Source: CAZAPG01 sp964486935 (lineage in GTDB: Bacteria > Chloroflexota > Anaerolineae > 4572-78 > J111). Taken from it: a DNA stretch of 64,000 bases. The stretch is from NCBI GenBank assembly GCA_964486935.1, contig CAZAPG010000037.1, positions 5,199 to 69,198 of the forward strand, read 5' to 3'. Shown here in pieces: positions 34,323-42,104 of the stretch (within the stretch, counting starts at the first letter, position 1; each line of letters starts with the position of its first letter). A model generated the notes under the pieces. The model made no database searches. It saw nothing but the letters and a program-made list of their open reading frames with translations, and was not told the origin of the DNA. The position numbers and the translations under genes are program-made.

Positions 34323-35864
34323 TCAATATCCAAACATTGTGAGCAGCGCCGTTCCGGCCGGTTCAGATAGCCAGGTCAACAGGCCGGGCCAAATGCCGGC
34401 GGCCACAATAATTACGGCCAGTAATACCAAAGGCGCTTGCATCAGTTTTGGCAGCGGCTCGCCCCGTTTTACCGCCATCGAAGGCTGCTGCCGGTAAACC
34501 GCATTGACCAGCGGCGCGTAATAAGCCAGGGAGAAAACGCTGTTCAAAGCGGCAAAGCCCACCAGCGCGTAGATGGCCGGATTGTGAGTCAAGAATCCAG
34601 CGACCAGAATTTGCCACTTGGACATAAAGCCGGCCAGCGGCGGCAGTCCGCCCAGCCCCAGCAGGGCCACACTCAGGGTTAGCGCGACCAGCGGGTAGCG
34701 CCGGGCCGCGCCCGACATGTCGGCAATAGTGAGCGGGTTGTGGTTGCCCGCGCGCAGGGCAAAGAGCAGCGCCCCCACCGCCAGAAAGGCCAGGCCCTTC
34801 ATCAGCCCGTGGGTGAGCAGGTGAAACAGTCCGCCTTGTGCCCCGGCTACCTGGCCGGCGTACAGACCAATCCCCACGCCCAGCAGCATATACCCCACGT
34901 GGCTCAGGCTGGAGTAGGCCAGCAGGCGTTTCACCTCGGTTTGGCGCAGGGCCAGCAGATTGCCGGCGGCCATGTTGAGCGCGCCAAAAGCCAGTAGCAG
35001 CACCCCCCACGAGAGCGTCACCGAGGCCAGCGCCGCCAGCGCGCGCAGCAAGGCCAGCAACCCGGCCTCGATGACCACGCCCGACAGCATGGCGCTGATG
35101 CCGCTGGGCGCTTGCGAGTGGGCGTCGGGCAGCCAGGTGTGGAGCGGAACCAGCGCAATTTTGACGCCAAAGCCAATGGTGAACAGCGCGCCTGCCGCCA
35201 GCAGTCCCGGCGAGGCCAAAGCTGTGGCCTGAATCTGGCTCAGGTTGAGCGTGCCGGTTTGGGCCAGAACCAGGGCAATACCCAGCACCACCAGCACCGA
35301 GCCGGTGGCGCTCTGCACCAGGTATTTCACGCCGGCCTCCAGCGAGGCGGGCCGCTCCCGGTAAAAGGCCACCAGCAGATAGGATGAGACCGCCATCGTT
35401 TCAAACCAGACCCACAAGTTAAAAAGGTCGCCGGCGCAGGCCAGCCCAAAAATTGCTCCAATCATGGCAACCAGCATGGCGTAATATTTCTCTTCGCCCA
35501 CTTCGCCGGCCAGATACGGCCCGGAATACAGGGCAACCGCCGTGCCCAGCGCCAGCGTTACGGCAATCATTAGCAGGCTCAGCCCGTCCAGGTGCAGGGG
35601 AACGCCACCCACAGACAGCGACAGCGGGCCAGACAGGCTCAACCGGCGAACGGCCAGCCCCAGCGGTATCCAGGTTAGCAGCAAGGCTACAAGGCCCAGC
35701 CAGCGAGCCATTTGATTTTGCGCGGCGGGTCGCGCGATGCCGGCCACGTAGCCGGCCACAGCCACCGGGCGGGCCGTGGCGGCCTGCAAACGTCTGGCCA
35801 GATAAATGAGCGGCGCCGAAATTAAGGGCAGGGCAATTAGCCAGAGTAACACGCTTGAATTCAT
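34323..35864 (-). CDS. MrpD/NuoN-like ion-translocating subunit
   Basis: 513 residues, about 14 helices. LVPLHTWLPDAHSQAPSGISAMLSGVVI is the MrpD-type version of the antiporter-like signature, and WVWFETMAVSSYLLVAFY, with its conserved glutamate, precedes it. It would form one proton or sodium channel of the membrane arm. Together with the NuoL-like gene, this gives two antiporter-like subunits, more than Ech hydrogenase (one). Confidence 0.92.
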   Translation of the reverse strand: MNSSVLLWLIALPLISAPLIYLARRLQAATARPVAVAGYVAGIARPAAQNQMARWLGLVALLLTWIPLGLAVRRLSLSGPLSLSVGGVPLHLDGLSLLMIAVTLALGTAVALYSGPYLAGEVGEEKYYAMLVAMIGAIFGLACAGDLFNLWVWFETMAVSSYLLVAFYRERPASLEAGVKYLVQSATGSVLVVLGIALVLAQTGTLNLSQIQATALASPGLLAAGALFTIGFGVKIALVPLHTWLPDAHSQAPSGISAMLSGVVIEAGLLALLRALAALASVTLSWGVLLLAFGALNMAAGNLLALRQTEVKRLLAYSSLSHVGYMLLGVGIGLYAGQVAGAQGGLFHLLTHGLMKGLAFLAVGALLFALRAGNHNPLTIADMSGAARRYPLVALTLSVALLGLGGLPPLAGFMSKWQILVAGFLTHNPAIYALVGFAALNSVFSLAYYAPLVNAVYRQQPSMAVKRGEPLPKLMQAPLVLLAVIIVAAGIWPGLLTWLSEPAGTALLTMFGY

Positions 35865-35865
35865 G

Positions 35866-37614
35866 TCACGCGCTCCATAGTAAAAAAGTTAGGACGATGA
35901 TGAGTCCGCCGGCAATGCCGGCCACATTCCAATTGAGCTGTCCGGTTTGGGTGGCGCGCAGGGCCGTGGCCGTTTGCCGGGCGAGGCGGACGAGGTTGTG
36001 ATTGAGGGCCTCAAAGCCAAAATCAGCGCCGGCTGCGCGGGTCAACCATTGCAGCCGCCCGGCCAGCCACCCCAGGCGACCGCGCCACCACCACCCGGCC
36101 AACCCCAGCATGACCACCAGTAAAGCGACGCCGGTAGCCGGCGCGGTCACAACTTCAATAATCACCTGCACCGTTGAGGCCGCGTGCAGGTGATGAAACG
36201 GCAGGGCGGCTGCCAGCAACCCGCCAAAGGGACCGGCCAGCAGCCAGGTAGTCAGGGCGCCAATAGCCAGCAGCAGCAGGGCGACCCGCATGGCCGTTGG
36301 CGCGTCGTGGGCGCGCCGAACCTGACCCGGCGCAAAGAAAACCAGCCAGACCATTCTGAAGGTGTAGAGCGCGGTCAATCCGGCTACGGCCAGCATGAGC
36401 AGGTAGGCCCAGCTGGGGCCGCGCGCCAGGCCGGCTTCCAGAATTAGCTCTTTGCTCCAGAAGCCGTTCAAAATTGGCAGTCCGGCCAGGGCCAGCGCGC
36501 CGGCCACAAATACATTGCGCACAAAGGGCATCTGCCGGCTCAGGCCGCCCATATCTCGCATATCCCGGCTGCCAATGGCGTGGATAATGGCCCCTGCGCC
36601 CAAAAAGAGGAGCGCTTTAAACACGGCGTGGCTGAGCAGATGAAACTGGCCGGCAAAAATCGCTCCCAGGCCCACCGCGTAAATCATGTAGCCCAGTTGG
36701 CTGATGGTTGAGTAAGCCAGCACTCGTTTGAGGTCGGTGGCTACCAGCGCCATTAGCGCCGCCAGCAGCGCGGAGAGAATACCCACTGCCATTACCAGAG
36801 TTGTCCAGCCGGGAACCGGGGCCAAGGCCGGATAAAAGCGAGCCAGCAGGTAGACCCCGGCATTGACCATGGTGGCGGCGTGAATGAGGGCGCTGACCGG
36901 GGTGGGCGCTTCCATGGCGTCGGGTAGCCAGGTGTGAAAGGGAACCTGGGCCGATTTGGCCGCTGCCGCCGCCAGAAAACCAAAGGCAATCAGGGCCAGC
37001 ACATCCGGGGGCAACCGGTCAGCCTGCGCCAGAAAAACGCTAATCTGGTAGCTGCCCAGAAAGGTATAGGCCGCCAGCACTCCCACCAGCAGGCCAATGC
37101 CGCCAATCTGGGTCACAATCAAGGCCTTGATGCCGCCGGCTACGGCTTTGGGGTCATCATTGTGAAAGGAAATGAGGGCGTAAGAGCAAAAGGCGACCAT
37201 TTCCCAAAAGAGAAAGAGCAGCAGCAGGCTGCCGGTCAACACCAGCCCGGCCATCGCCCCGATGAAGAGCAGCACTAGGGCGTAATAGCGGCCCAACTGC
37301 GCTTCGCCGCGCATGTAATCTACGGAGAAAATCACGGTCAGGCTGCCGATGACCGCCGCCACAATCGCCAGAAACACGCCCAGCCCATCGGGCACAAAGG
37401 TGAAGCTGCCAAAGAGAGCGCCGACCGGCAAACTGAGCGCGACCTCTGCCGAGGTTAAGGGCAGCAAGGCGATTGCGCTTAAGCCGGCCATTACCGAAAA
37501 AACCACCGCCAGGGTATGTTGGGCGCGGGGATGCCGGTTGCCCACCCACCAAACGGCCAGCGCGCCCAGCCAGGGCAAGCCAATTGTCAGAATAATTAAC
37601 CAGGCTGCCATCAT
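35866..37614 (-). CDS. NuoL/HyfB-like ion-translocating subunit
   Basis: 582 residues, about 15 helices. LFWEMVAFCSYALISFHN has the conserved glutamate, VPFHTWLPDAMEAPTPVSALIHAATMV is split across the key channel helices, and AYSTISQLGYMIYAVG has the usual lysine-region motif. The C-terminal 100 residues (LVRLARQTATALR and a last helix) may be a short form of the lateral helix. It is the second channel-forming subunit. One base separates it from the next gene. Confidence 0.93.
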   Translation of the reverse strand: MMAAWLIILTIGLPWLGALAVWWVGNRHPRAQHTLAVVFSVMAGLSAIALLPLTSAEVALSLPVGALFGSFTFVPDGLGVFLAIVAAVIGSLTVIFSVDYMRGEAQLGRYYALVLLFIGAMAGLVLTGSLLLLFLFWEMVAFCSYALISFHNDDPKAVAGGIKALIVTQIGGIGLLVGVLAAYTFLGSYQISVFLAQADRLPPDVLALIAFGFLAAAAAKSAQVPFHTWLPDAMEAPTPVSALIHAATMVNAGVYLLARFYPALAPVPGWTTLVMAVGILSALLAALMALVATDLKRVLAYSTISQLGYMIYAVGLGAIFAGQFHLLSHAVFKALLFLGAGAIIHAIGSRDMRDMGGLSRQMPFVRNVFVAGALALAGLPILNGFWSKELILEAGLARGPSWAYLLMLAVAGLTALYTFRMVWLVFFAPGQVRRAHDAPTAMRVALLLLAIGALTTWLLAGPFGGLLAAALPFHHLHAASTVQVIIEVVTAPATGVALLVVMLGLAGWWWRGRLGWLAGRLQWLTRAAGADFGFEALNHNLVRLARQTATALRATQTGQLNWNVAGIAGGLIIVLTFLLWSA

Positions 37615-37929
37615 TCACCTCCGCAGGGTAGAAAGGGCTTTAACATCGAGCGCGCCAAAGTGGCGCTGAACCTGCACCGCCAGGGCCAGGCCGACAACGG
37701 CCACAATGGTATCGGCCACAATTACGGTTGTGGCCAGGCTCTGGCCGATATTAAGGTGTCCGCTGCTTTGGCCGGCCATAACCAGGGCCAGCACCGCCGC
37801 TTTGACCAGAATTTGCAGGGCGATGACAATTTTTATTAGATTGCGGCTGATTAATAAACCGTAAAATCCAACGCCGAGCAGCCCCAGTACGGCGGCCAGA
37901 ATCACGTTTGGTCCGGGTGAAGTTAGCAT
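37615..37929 (-). CDS. NuoK/MrpC-like membrane subunit
   Basis: 104 residues with three helices, in the NuoK pattern: VILAAVLGLLGVGFYGLLISRNLIKIVIALQILVKAAVL and TTVIVADTIVAVVGLALAVQVQRH. As in MrpC/HyfE-type proteins, the second helix lacks the glutamates of bacterial NuoK. It starts on the overlap with the previous gene (one base). Confidence 0.87.
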   Translation of the reverse strand: MLTSPGPNVILAAVLGLLGVGFYGLLISRNLIKIVIALQILVKAAVLALVMAGQSSGHLNIGQSLATTVIVADTIVAVVGLALAVQVQRHFGALDVKALSTLRR

Positions 37930-38492
37930 CAGGCATGTACCTCCTCTAAAACCGGTTCCGGGCTGGCCGACTCGACAACCGGCGGCTCAACCTCCGGTAT
38001 TTCGACCTGCTGGGCCGGACTGACCTCCCCGGCCGGGCTTTTGATTTCAGCCAGCAGGCCCAACACGCCCAGCACGCCGCTGAAAATCAGCACAATCTGA
38101 ACCAGCATGTCAACCCCGCGCTGCTCCCACAACACGGCGGCAAAGGCCGGCTCGGAAATGGGCAGCGAAAGGCTGGCCAGGGGTAGCGATAGCCAGCCCA
38201 GCAGCAGCACAACCAGCAAAACCAGTCCCCAGGCCAGGGGTTGGGGCACCAGAGCGCGAAACGGCCCGGCCTGCTCGCCGGCAATGTTGATGGCAAACAC
38301 AAACAGCACCGTCACCAGCCCCGCGCCCACGCTCAGTTCAATGGCTGCAATTATGGGGGCTTCCAGCAGGTAAAGCAGGGTAGACAGCAGGGCGCTAACA
38401 CTGGCTAACCATAGAGCCGCTGCCAGCAGCCGGGTTGCCCGAATTGCCTGAATGGCGCACAGGAGGATAGCGGCTACCAGAAAAATTTGCAT
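37929..38492 (-). CDS. MbhD/NuoJ-like membrane subunit, first gene of the hydrogenase operon
   Basis: 187 residues with about five helices. PIIAAIELSVGAGLVTVLFVFAINIAGE is the DUF4040/MbhD signature shared with Mrp antiporters. The last 40 residues are a Pro/Glu/Val-rich tail (EIPEVEPPVVESASPEPVLEE) probably in the cytoplasm. GAGGAG is eight bases before the ATG. It opens the operon that runs through the maturation protease at 29991. Confidence 0.85.
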   Translation of the reverse strand: MQIFLVAAILLCAIQAIRATRLLAAALWLASVSALLSTLLYLLEAPIIAAIELSVGAGLVTVLFVFAINIAGEQAGPFRALVPQPLAWGLVLLVVLLLGWLSLPLASLSLPISEPAFAAVLWEQRGVDMLVQIVLIFSGVLGVLGLLAEIKSPAGEVSPAQQVEIPEVEPPVVESASPEPVLEEVHA

Positions 38493-38524
38493 AGTTGGTT
38501 CTCCTCAAACGGTTGGTTTAAGCA

Positions 38525-38555
38525 GTCACAGTGACCACAAAAAAACTAATTAGTT
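38525..38555. promoter_or_regulatory. Two short palindromes upstream of the hydrogenase operon
   Basis: GTCACAGTGAC (38525-38535) and AACTAATTAGTT (38544-38555) are perfect inverted repeats, 33 to 63 bases before the first hydrogenase ATG. They may be binding sites of a regulator near the operon's own promoter. No clear -10/-35 pair is visible at fixed distance. Confidence 0.35.
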
Positions 38556-38689
38556 ACAAATTTCACAAATTGATTTCCTGAACGACCCTTTGGAAAAACT
38601 GAATAGCTGTTTGCTTGGTCGGGTGGAAAAGGCGTAAATAGGGCCGGGCCGCCCCGGAAGGCGGATAGCGCCTTTGGCAATTAACCGAA

Positions 38690-38975
38690 AATAAAATCTC
38701 CCCAACACAATTTTTATGTGGGGAGATAAAATTCAGAATATTGCACTGGTTGAGTGACGCGGCAGGGTTCTTGCTGTTTGTCACGCCATTATTACAGATT
38801 CCGGATCAAGGGGGAGATATCCCCACATGCCATCTGTGCTCGACGGGCATGAAAACGACACTACTTTATGGCTTTGTTTGCGTGTTCCTACCTCGTTCTG
38901 GCATTATTTGCTTTGGATCAGGTCAGCTTTTGCATCTGGCTTTAAGTGTGGAAAGCCGGTTATGGGTTCCCTCAT
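38690..38975 (-). ncRNA. Candidate small RNA A (about 285 nt) under the FNR-like module
   Basis: The segment runs from the predicted start of the leftward promoter module (about 38974) to the T-rich end of a stem-loop at 38696. It contains a second stem (GGGGA-TATC-TCCCC, about 38811-38824) but no well-supported reading frame. The first ATG gives only 23 codons (MREPITGFPHL...) that do not resemble candidate B's. A transcript that read through would become the hydrogenase leader. Confidence 0.35.
38696..38727 (-). terminator. Intrinsic terminator of candidate RNA A
   Basis: On the minus strand, ATCTCCCCA pairs with TGGGGAGAT (nine bp) over a 14-base loop and is followed by TTTTATTTT. It lies between the promoter module and the hydrogenase operon, so it ends a short RNA or attenuates a long leader. 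Confidence 0.6.
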
Positions 38976-38980
38976 TTTGT

Positions 38981-39045
38981 AGTATAGAAAGAAAATGTCT
39001 TGACCGGTAGTGATAACTGTCATATTCTGGGCTGACGTTTGTCAT
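38981..39045 (-). promoter_or_regulatory. Promoter module A1: two TGAC-N4-GTCA palindromes plus -10, leftward
   Basis: On the minus strand: ATGACAAACGTCAG (39045-39032), 8 bases, ATGACAGTTATCAC (39023-39010), TA, 20 bases, C, TATACT (38986-38981). The proximal palindrome is centred at about -42.5 from the predicted start, the place of a class II activator site. No -35 box is needed in such promoters. It matches modules A2 and B in all spacings. Confidence 0.6.
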
Positions 39046-39091
39046 ACATTTTGGGGATGATAGCGCGCCCAACCGGCAAACCCGGCGCAGA

Positions 39092-39157
39092 ATGACAATC
39101 GTCAGTAAAGTAAGATGACATGTGTCACTACCCGCCGAGCCTGTTTTGGGTTATTCT
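39092..39157 (+). promoter_or_regulatory. Promoter module A2: two TGAC-N4-GTCA palindromes plus -10, rightward
   Basis: ATGACAATCGTCAG (39092-39105), 9 bases, ATGACATGTGTCAC (39115-39128), TA, 20 bases, T, TATTCT (39152-39157). It is back-to-back with A1 and differs in spacing only by one base between the palindromes. The predicted start, about 39164, is 420 bases before the first sugar-transporter gene. Confidence 0.55.
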
Positions 39158-39583
39158 AGATTGTGGGATATTAGAAATTTTTATTGATTTTGGGTTTCTA
39201 TTCAGCAGATGCAATTTGGTTTGGCCCTTGATGATCGTTGAGGGATGAGAGGTCAAATTTTATCAGCTTGATAAACCGGTGAATGTAGATTGGCTTAAAG
39301 GTCAATTGCTATATTGTGGGTTCTGACTCATCTTCAGCCATCGGATAATAAAATATCCACTGCAATTATCTTCCGCGCTTGATACTCTCCAAATTTTAAT
39401 CCTCCCAGCGTGTTTCCGGTACGCTCCTATTTTTCAAACCTTCTTTTCTGCGCCAGTTGTGGGTGATGTTCCACAATAGCGTTGCCTGCCTGCCATCAAG
39501 ACCTCAAAGGTTTCAAAAACCTTTGAGGTCTGGAGTAGCTACTTTAATTGAAGAGTCAACGCCATACCGATTAGCGAGGGATT
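39158..39583 (+). other. Long leader region upstream of the sugar ABC transporter
   Basis: About 425 AT-rich bases with no reading frame that I can support. It includes the hairpin TTTATCA-gct-TGATAAA at 39259-39275 and the palindromic repeat at 39499-39531. If A2 is used, this would be an unusually long leader or a further small RNA. Confidence 0.4.
39499..39531. repeat. Palindromic repeat copy 1 (AGACCTCAAAGGTTT arms)
   Basis: Perfect 15-bp arms AGACCTCAAAGGTTT and AAACCTTTGAGGTCT close a CAA loop. A second copy with identical arms is at 48045-48077, and both are followed by GGAGTRGYTACT. It resembles the dispersed REP-like hairpins of intergenic DNA. Confidence 0.85.
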
Positions 39584-40609
39584 ATGAATTTGTTGGACCA
39601 TGCCCGCCTGGGCAGAGTTGAAACGCCTGCCAGATGGTGGGACAAATCATTTTCGGCCATTTTTCGGTTTCGAGAGACCAGTATCATTGCGGCTTTTCTT
39701 TTTTTGTGCCTGGTTTTTTGGTGGCAGAGTCCCGAGGTTTTTCTTAAGCCGGCCAATCTGGCGGTGATTATGCGCTTTATTGCCACCTTTGGATTTTTGG
39801 CCATTGGCGAGGTATTGGTGATTATTACCGGCGGCATTGACCTGTCGGTTGGCTCGATGACTGCGCTAACCGGGGTGCTGGTGGCGCTGCTGATGATGAA
39901 AGGCGTCGGCTTTATCGCCCCGCTTGGCGCGGCGCCGGCCATTATTGTGGTGCTCACCTTTGCCGCGCTGGTGGGGTTGTGGCACGGTTTTTGCGTCACC
40001 AAGCTGCACATTCCGCCGTTTATCATCACTCTGGGCACCTGGCTGATGGCCCGGGGGCTGGCGGCTTTTATCACGCGCGGTTATCCCATTGTGTTTCCGT
40101 CGGACTTTCCGTTTTTGGTGTTGGGCCAGGGCCGAATTTTTCAAATCCCGGTTATGTTCATTATTTTGGCGGCGGTGGCTTTGCTGGCTTCTTTGCTGTT
40201 GAATGCAACCACGTTGGGGCGTCACATTTACGCTGTGGGCGGCAATATCGAGGCGGCCCGCGTGTCGGGCATAGATGTTAACCGGGTGCGGATGTTTTGC
40301 TACGCCGCCAGCGCGGTAATGGGCGGAATAGTTGGTATTCTGCTAGCCTCGCGGTTGGGGCAGGGCACGCCTACGGTTGGCGCGGCTTATGAACTATGGG
40401 CCATCGCCGCAACGGTCATCGGCGGCACCAGCCTGTTTGGCGGCGAAGGGACGGTGCTGGGGGCCATTCTGGGCGCGGCCATTATGGGCGTGATGGTCAA
40501 CGGAATGGTGTTGATTAACCTGTCGTCTTATCTGCAAGATGTGGTGCTGGGGATTGTGCTGGTAATTGCCGTAACCTACGATACCTGGCGGCGCCGGCGC
40601 CAGCGCTAG
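39584..40609 (+). CDS. Sugar ABC transporter permease 1 (RbsC family)
   Basis: 341 residues with about ten helices. LAIGEVLVIITGGIDLSVGSMTALTGVLVALL is the conserved BPD_transp_2 pattern, and the cytoplasmic loop GRHIYAVGGNIEAARVSGIDVNRVRMFCY contacts the ATPase. INVKV-type elements and IGGTSLFGGEGTVLGAILGAAI end the core. It is one of two different permeases in this operon, suggesting a heterodimeric channel. GAGGG precedes the ATG. Confidence 0.93.
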   Translation: MNLLDHARLGRVETPARWWDKSFSAIFRFRETSIIAAFLFLCLVFWWQSPEVFLKPANLAVIMRFIATFGFLAIGEVLVIITGGIDLSVGSMTALTGVLVALLMMKGVGFIAPLGAAPAIIVVLTFAALVGLWHGFCVTKLHIPPFIITLGTWLMARGLAAFITRGYPIVFPSDFPFLVLGQGRIFQIPVMFIILAAVALLASLLLNATTLGRHIYAVGGNIEAARVSGIDVNRVRMFCYAASAVMGGIVGILLASRLGQGTPTVGAAYELWAIAATVIGGTSLFGGEGTVLGAILGAAIMGVMVNGMVLINLSSYLQDVVLGIVLVIAVTYDTWRRRRQR

Positions 40610-40626
40610 ATTGTGGAGCGTAACCG

Positions 40627-41412
40627 ATGAAGGAACAGTCGCCTGTTGTTGAAATGCGTAACATCAAAAAGAACTTTGGCGCGGTTCAGGCCCTGCGAGG
40701 CGTGGACCTGGTTTTACATTCTGGCGAGGTGCTGGGGCTGGTGGGCGACAACGCCGCCGGAAAATCTACCCTGGTCAAGGTTCTCAGCGGGGCTTATCTG
40801 GCCGATGAGGGTGAAATTCTCATCGAGGCCCAAAAAAAATCCATCAGCAAGCCCGAAGATGCTCGCCGCCTGGGGATAGAAATGGTTTATCAGGATTTTG
40901 CCCTGGCCGATAACCTGGATGTGGCCGCCAATGTTTTTTTGGGCCGCGAGGCCGTGCGCTGGCGCTTAGGCCCTGTTAGGGTAATGAATAAGCAATTGAT
41001 GGAGTTGCAGGCCCGGCAGGTGCTGGACAACCTCAAAATAGAAATCGACTCGGTGCGGCTCAAGGTAAAAAACCTGTCCGGCGGGCAGCGCCAGGCGGTT
41101 GCGATTGGCCGGGCGACCGCCTTCAACGCCAAGGTTATTATTATGGATGAGCCAACCGCCGCCCTGAGCGTGGCCGCCATCGGCCAGGTATTAGACTTGA
41201 TCAGAATGTTAAAGGCGCAAGGCGTCTCGATTATTGTAATCAGCCACCGACTTGAAGATATTTATGCGGTGGGCGACCGGGTGATGGTGCTGCGCCACGG
41301 GCGCAAAGTGGCCGACTGCGAAATTAGCGGCGACATTCACCAGTTTCGCGAGCAAGTAGTGGCCTATATGATTGGCGCTCGCGATGATTTTGGCGAGTCG
41401 AATGGCCGGTGA
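40627..41412 (+). CDS. Sugar ABC transporter ATPase, single-domain
   Basis: 261 residues: Walker A GDNAAGKSTLVKVLSG (residues about 38-53), Q-loop region MVYQDFALADNLDV, signature LSGGQRQAVAIGRA, Walker B VIIMDEPTAAL and switch ISHRLED. RbsA-type carbohydrate ATPases have two such domains in about 500 residues; this one has one, as in FrcA of rhizobial fructose uptake. It starts 17 bases after the permease gene. The complex probably needs two copies of it. Confidence 0.93.
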   Translation: MKEQSPVVEMRNIKKNFGAVQALRGVDLVLHSGEVLGLVGDNAAGKSTLVKVLSGAYLADEGEILIEAQKKSISKPEDARRLGIEMVYQDFALADNLDVAANVFLGREAVRWRLGPVRVMNKQLMELQARQVLDNLKIEIDSVRLKVKNLSGGQRQAVAIGRATAFNAKVIIMDEPTAALSVAAIGQVLDLIRMLKAQGVSIIVISHRLEDIYAVGDRVMVLRHGRKVADCEISGDIHQFREQVVAYMIGARDDFGESNGR

Positions 41413-41491
41413 GTTACCCCAGACTGCAAAAGGTAAAAGTAAAAAATGTAAACCCTAACATTTTTAATAGTCAGGAAACAGGAGGTGTTCC

Positions 41492-41998
41492 ATGATAAAG
41501 TATATCTTTCCGGTTGGCTCGCTGATAATTATTTTGATGTTTGCTTTTTACCCGCCTGCTTTTGCCAACAGGCCAGAGATAGATAGAGAATTTGTTCACA
41601 ATTCTGAATGGACTCTTGATTGCACCCAGTTGGGGTATGATTTCAAAGTTAGCATTGTTGAAAATGGTCACGTTAAGGTGACGACCTTCTTTGACAAGGA
41701 TGACAACCCTTACAAATTGACTCTGCAATCAACCTTTGTTGGAACCGGGACTAACTCGAAGACCGGCTCAAGAATTAAAAGCCAGTGGCACGGGAATGAC
41801 ACGCTTGACCTGCGGCGAGGCGTGTACTCTGCCAGAGGGATTTTCTATCATTTCATCGTGCCCGGTCACGGCACCGTAGTGATTGATGTGGGCCACTTAA
41901 CCATCGACGCCGAGGGTAATGTTGAGTTCCACGGCAAGTCTGAGCCGCCATTTACGGAAAACGGCTCCTTTATCTGTGAGGGACTCGACGGCAAATAA
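41492..41998 (+). CDS. Secreted protein of unknown function within the transporter locus
   Basis: 168 residues. An N-terminal signal peptide (YIFPVGSLIIILMFAFYPPAFA) precedes a beta-rich exterior with two cysteines (LDCTQLGYDFKVSIVENGHV, and FICEGLDG at the end), perhaps one disulfide. The base use is more AT-rich than in the genes on either side. ACAGGAGGTG sits before the ATG. It is in the transporter operon between ATPase and binding protein, which may be an insertion. Family not recognised. Confidence 0.6.
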   Translation: MIKYIFPVGSLIIILMFAFYPPAFANRPEIDREFVHNSEWTLDCTQLGYDFKVSIVENGHVKVTTFFDKDDNPYKLTLQSTFVGTGTNSKTGSRIKSQWHGNDTLDLRRGVYSARGIFYHFIVPGHGTVVIDVGHLTIDAEGNVEFHGKSEPPFTENGSFICEGLDGK

Positions 41999-42026
41999 TA
42001 TTCAACATAAAAACAGGAGGATAACT

Positions 42027-42050
42027 ATGGTGGGATTGCACCAAAGGTAG
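42027..42050 (+). CDS. Possible 7-codon mini-ORF before the binding-protein gene
   Basis: CAGGAGG and ATG at proper spacing open MVGLHQR then TAG. The next gene has almost the same signal, TAAGGAGGATAAGAACC. The mini-ORF might be a leader peptide or a remnant of a start site. There is no coding evidence beyond the signal. Confidence 0.2.
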   Translation: MVGLHQR

Positions 42051-42104
42051 TGGTCAACCGAAGAATTTAATTAGTTTGTTTGGTTCATAAGGAGGATAAG
42101 AACC

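Noticed and set aside
38563..38784. 73-codon minus-strand reading frame upstream of the hydrogenase operon
   Set aside because: It overlaps the terminator hairpin of candidate RNA A, has no ribosome site and its peptide looks random.
38906..38975. 23-codon frame at the predicted start of RNA A (and a 22-codon one near that of RNA B)
   Set aside because: The two peptides are unrelated, and the ATG of B lies too close to its -10 box; probably chance.
38741..39010. 89-codon plus-strand reading frame
   Set aside because: It runs antisense through candidate RNA A and into module A1, has no ribosome site, and shows no coding pattern.
39005..39050. TGTCAT direct repeats 22 bases apart as a Pho box
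   Set aside because: PhoB boxes have TGTCA at 11-base spacing; here the palindromic 14-mers and the fixed distance to the -10 hexamer fit an FNR/CRP-like dimer site better.
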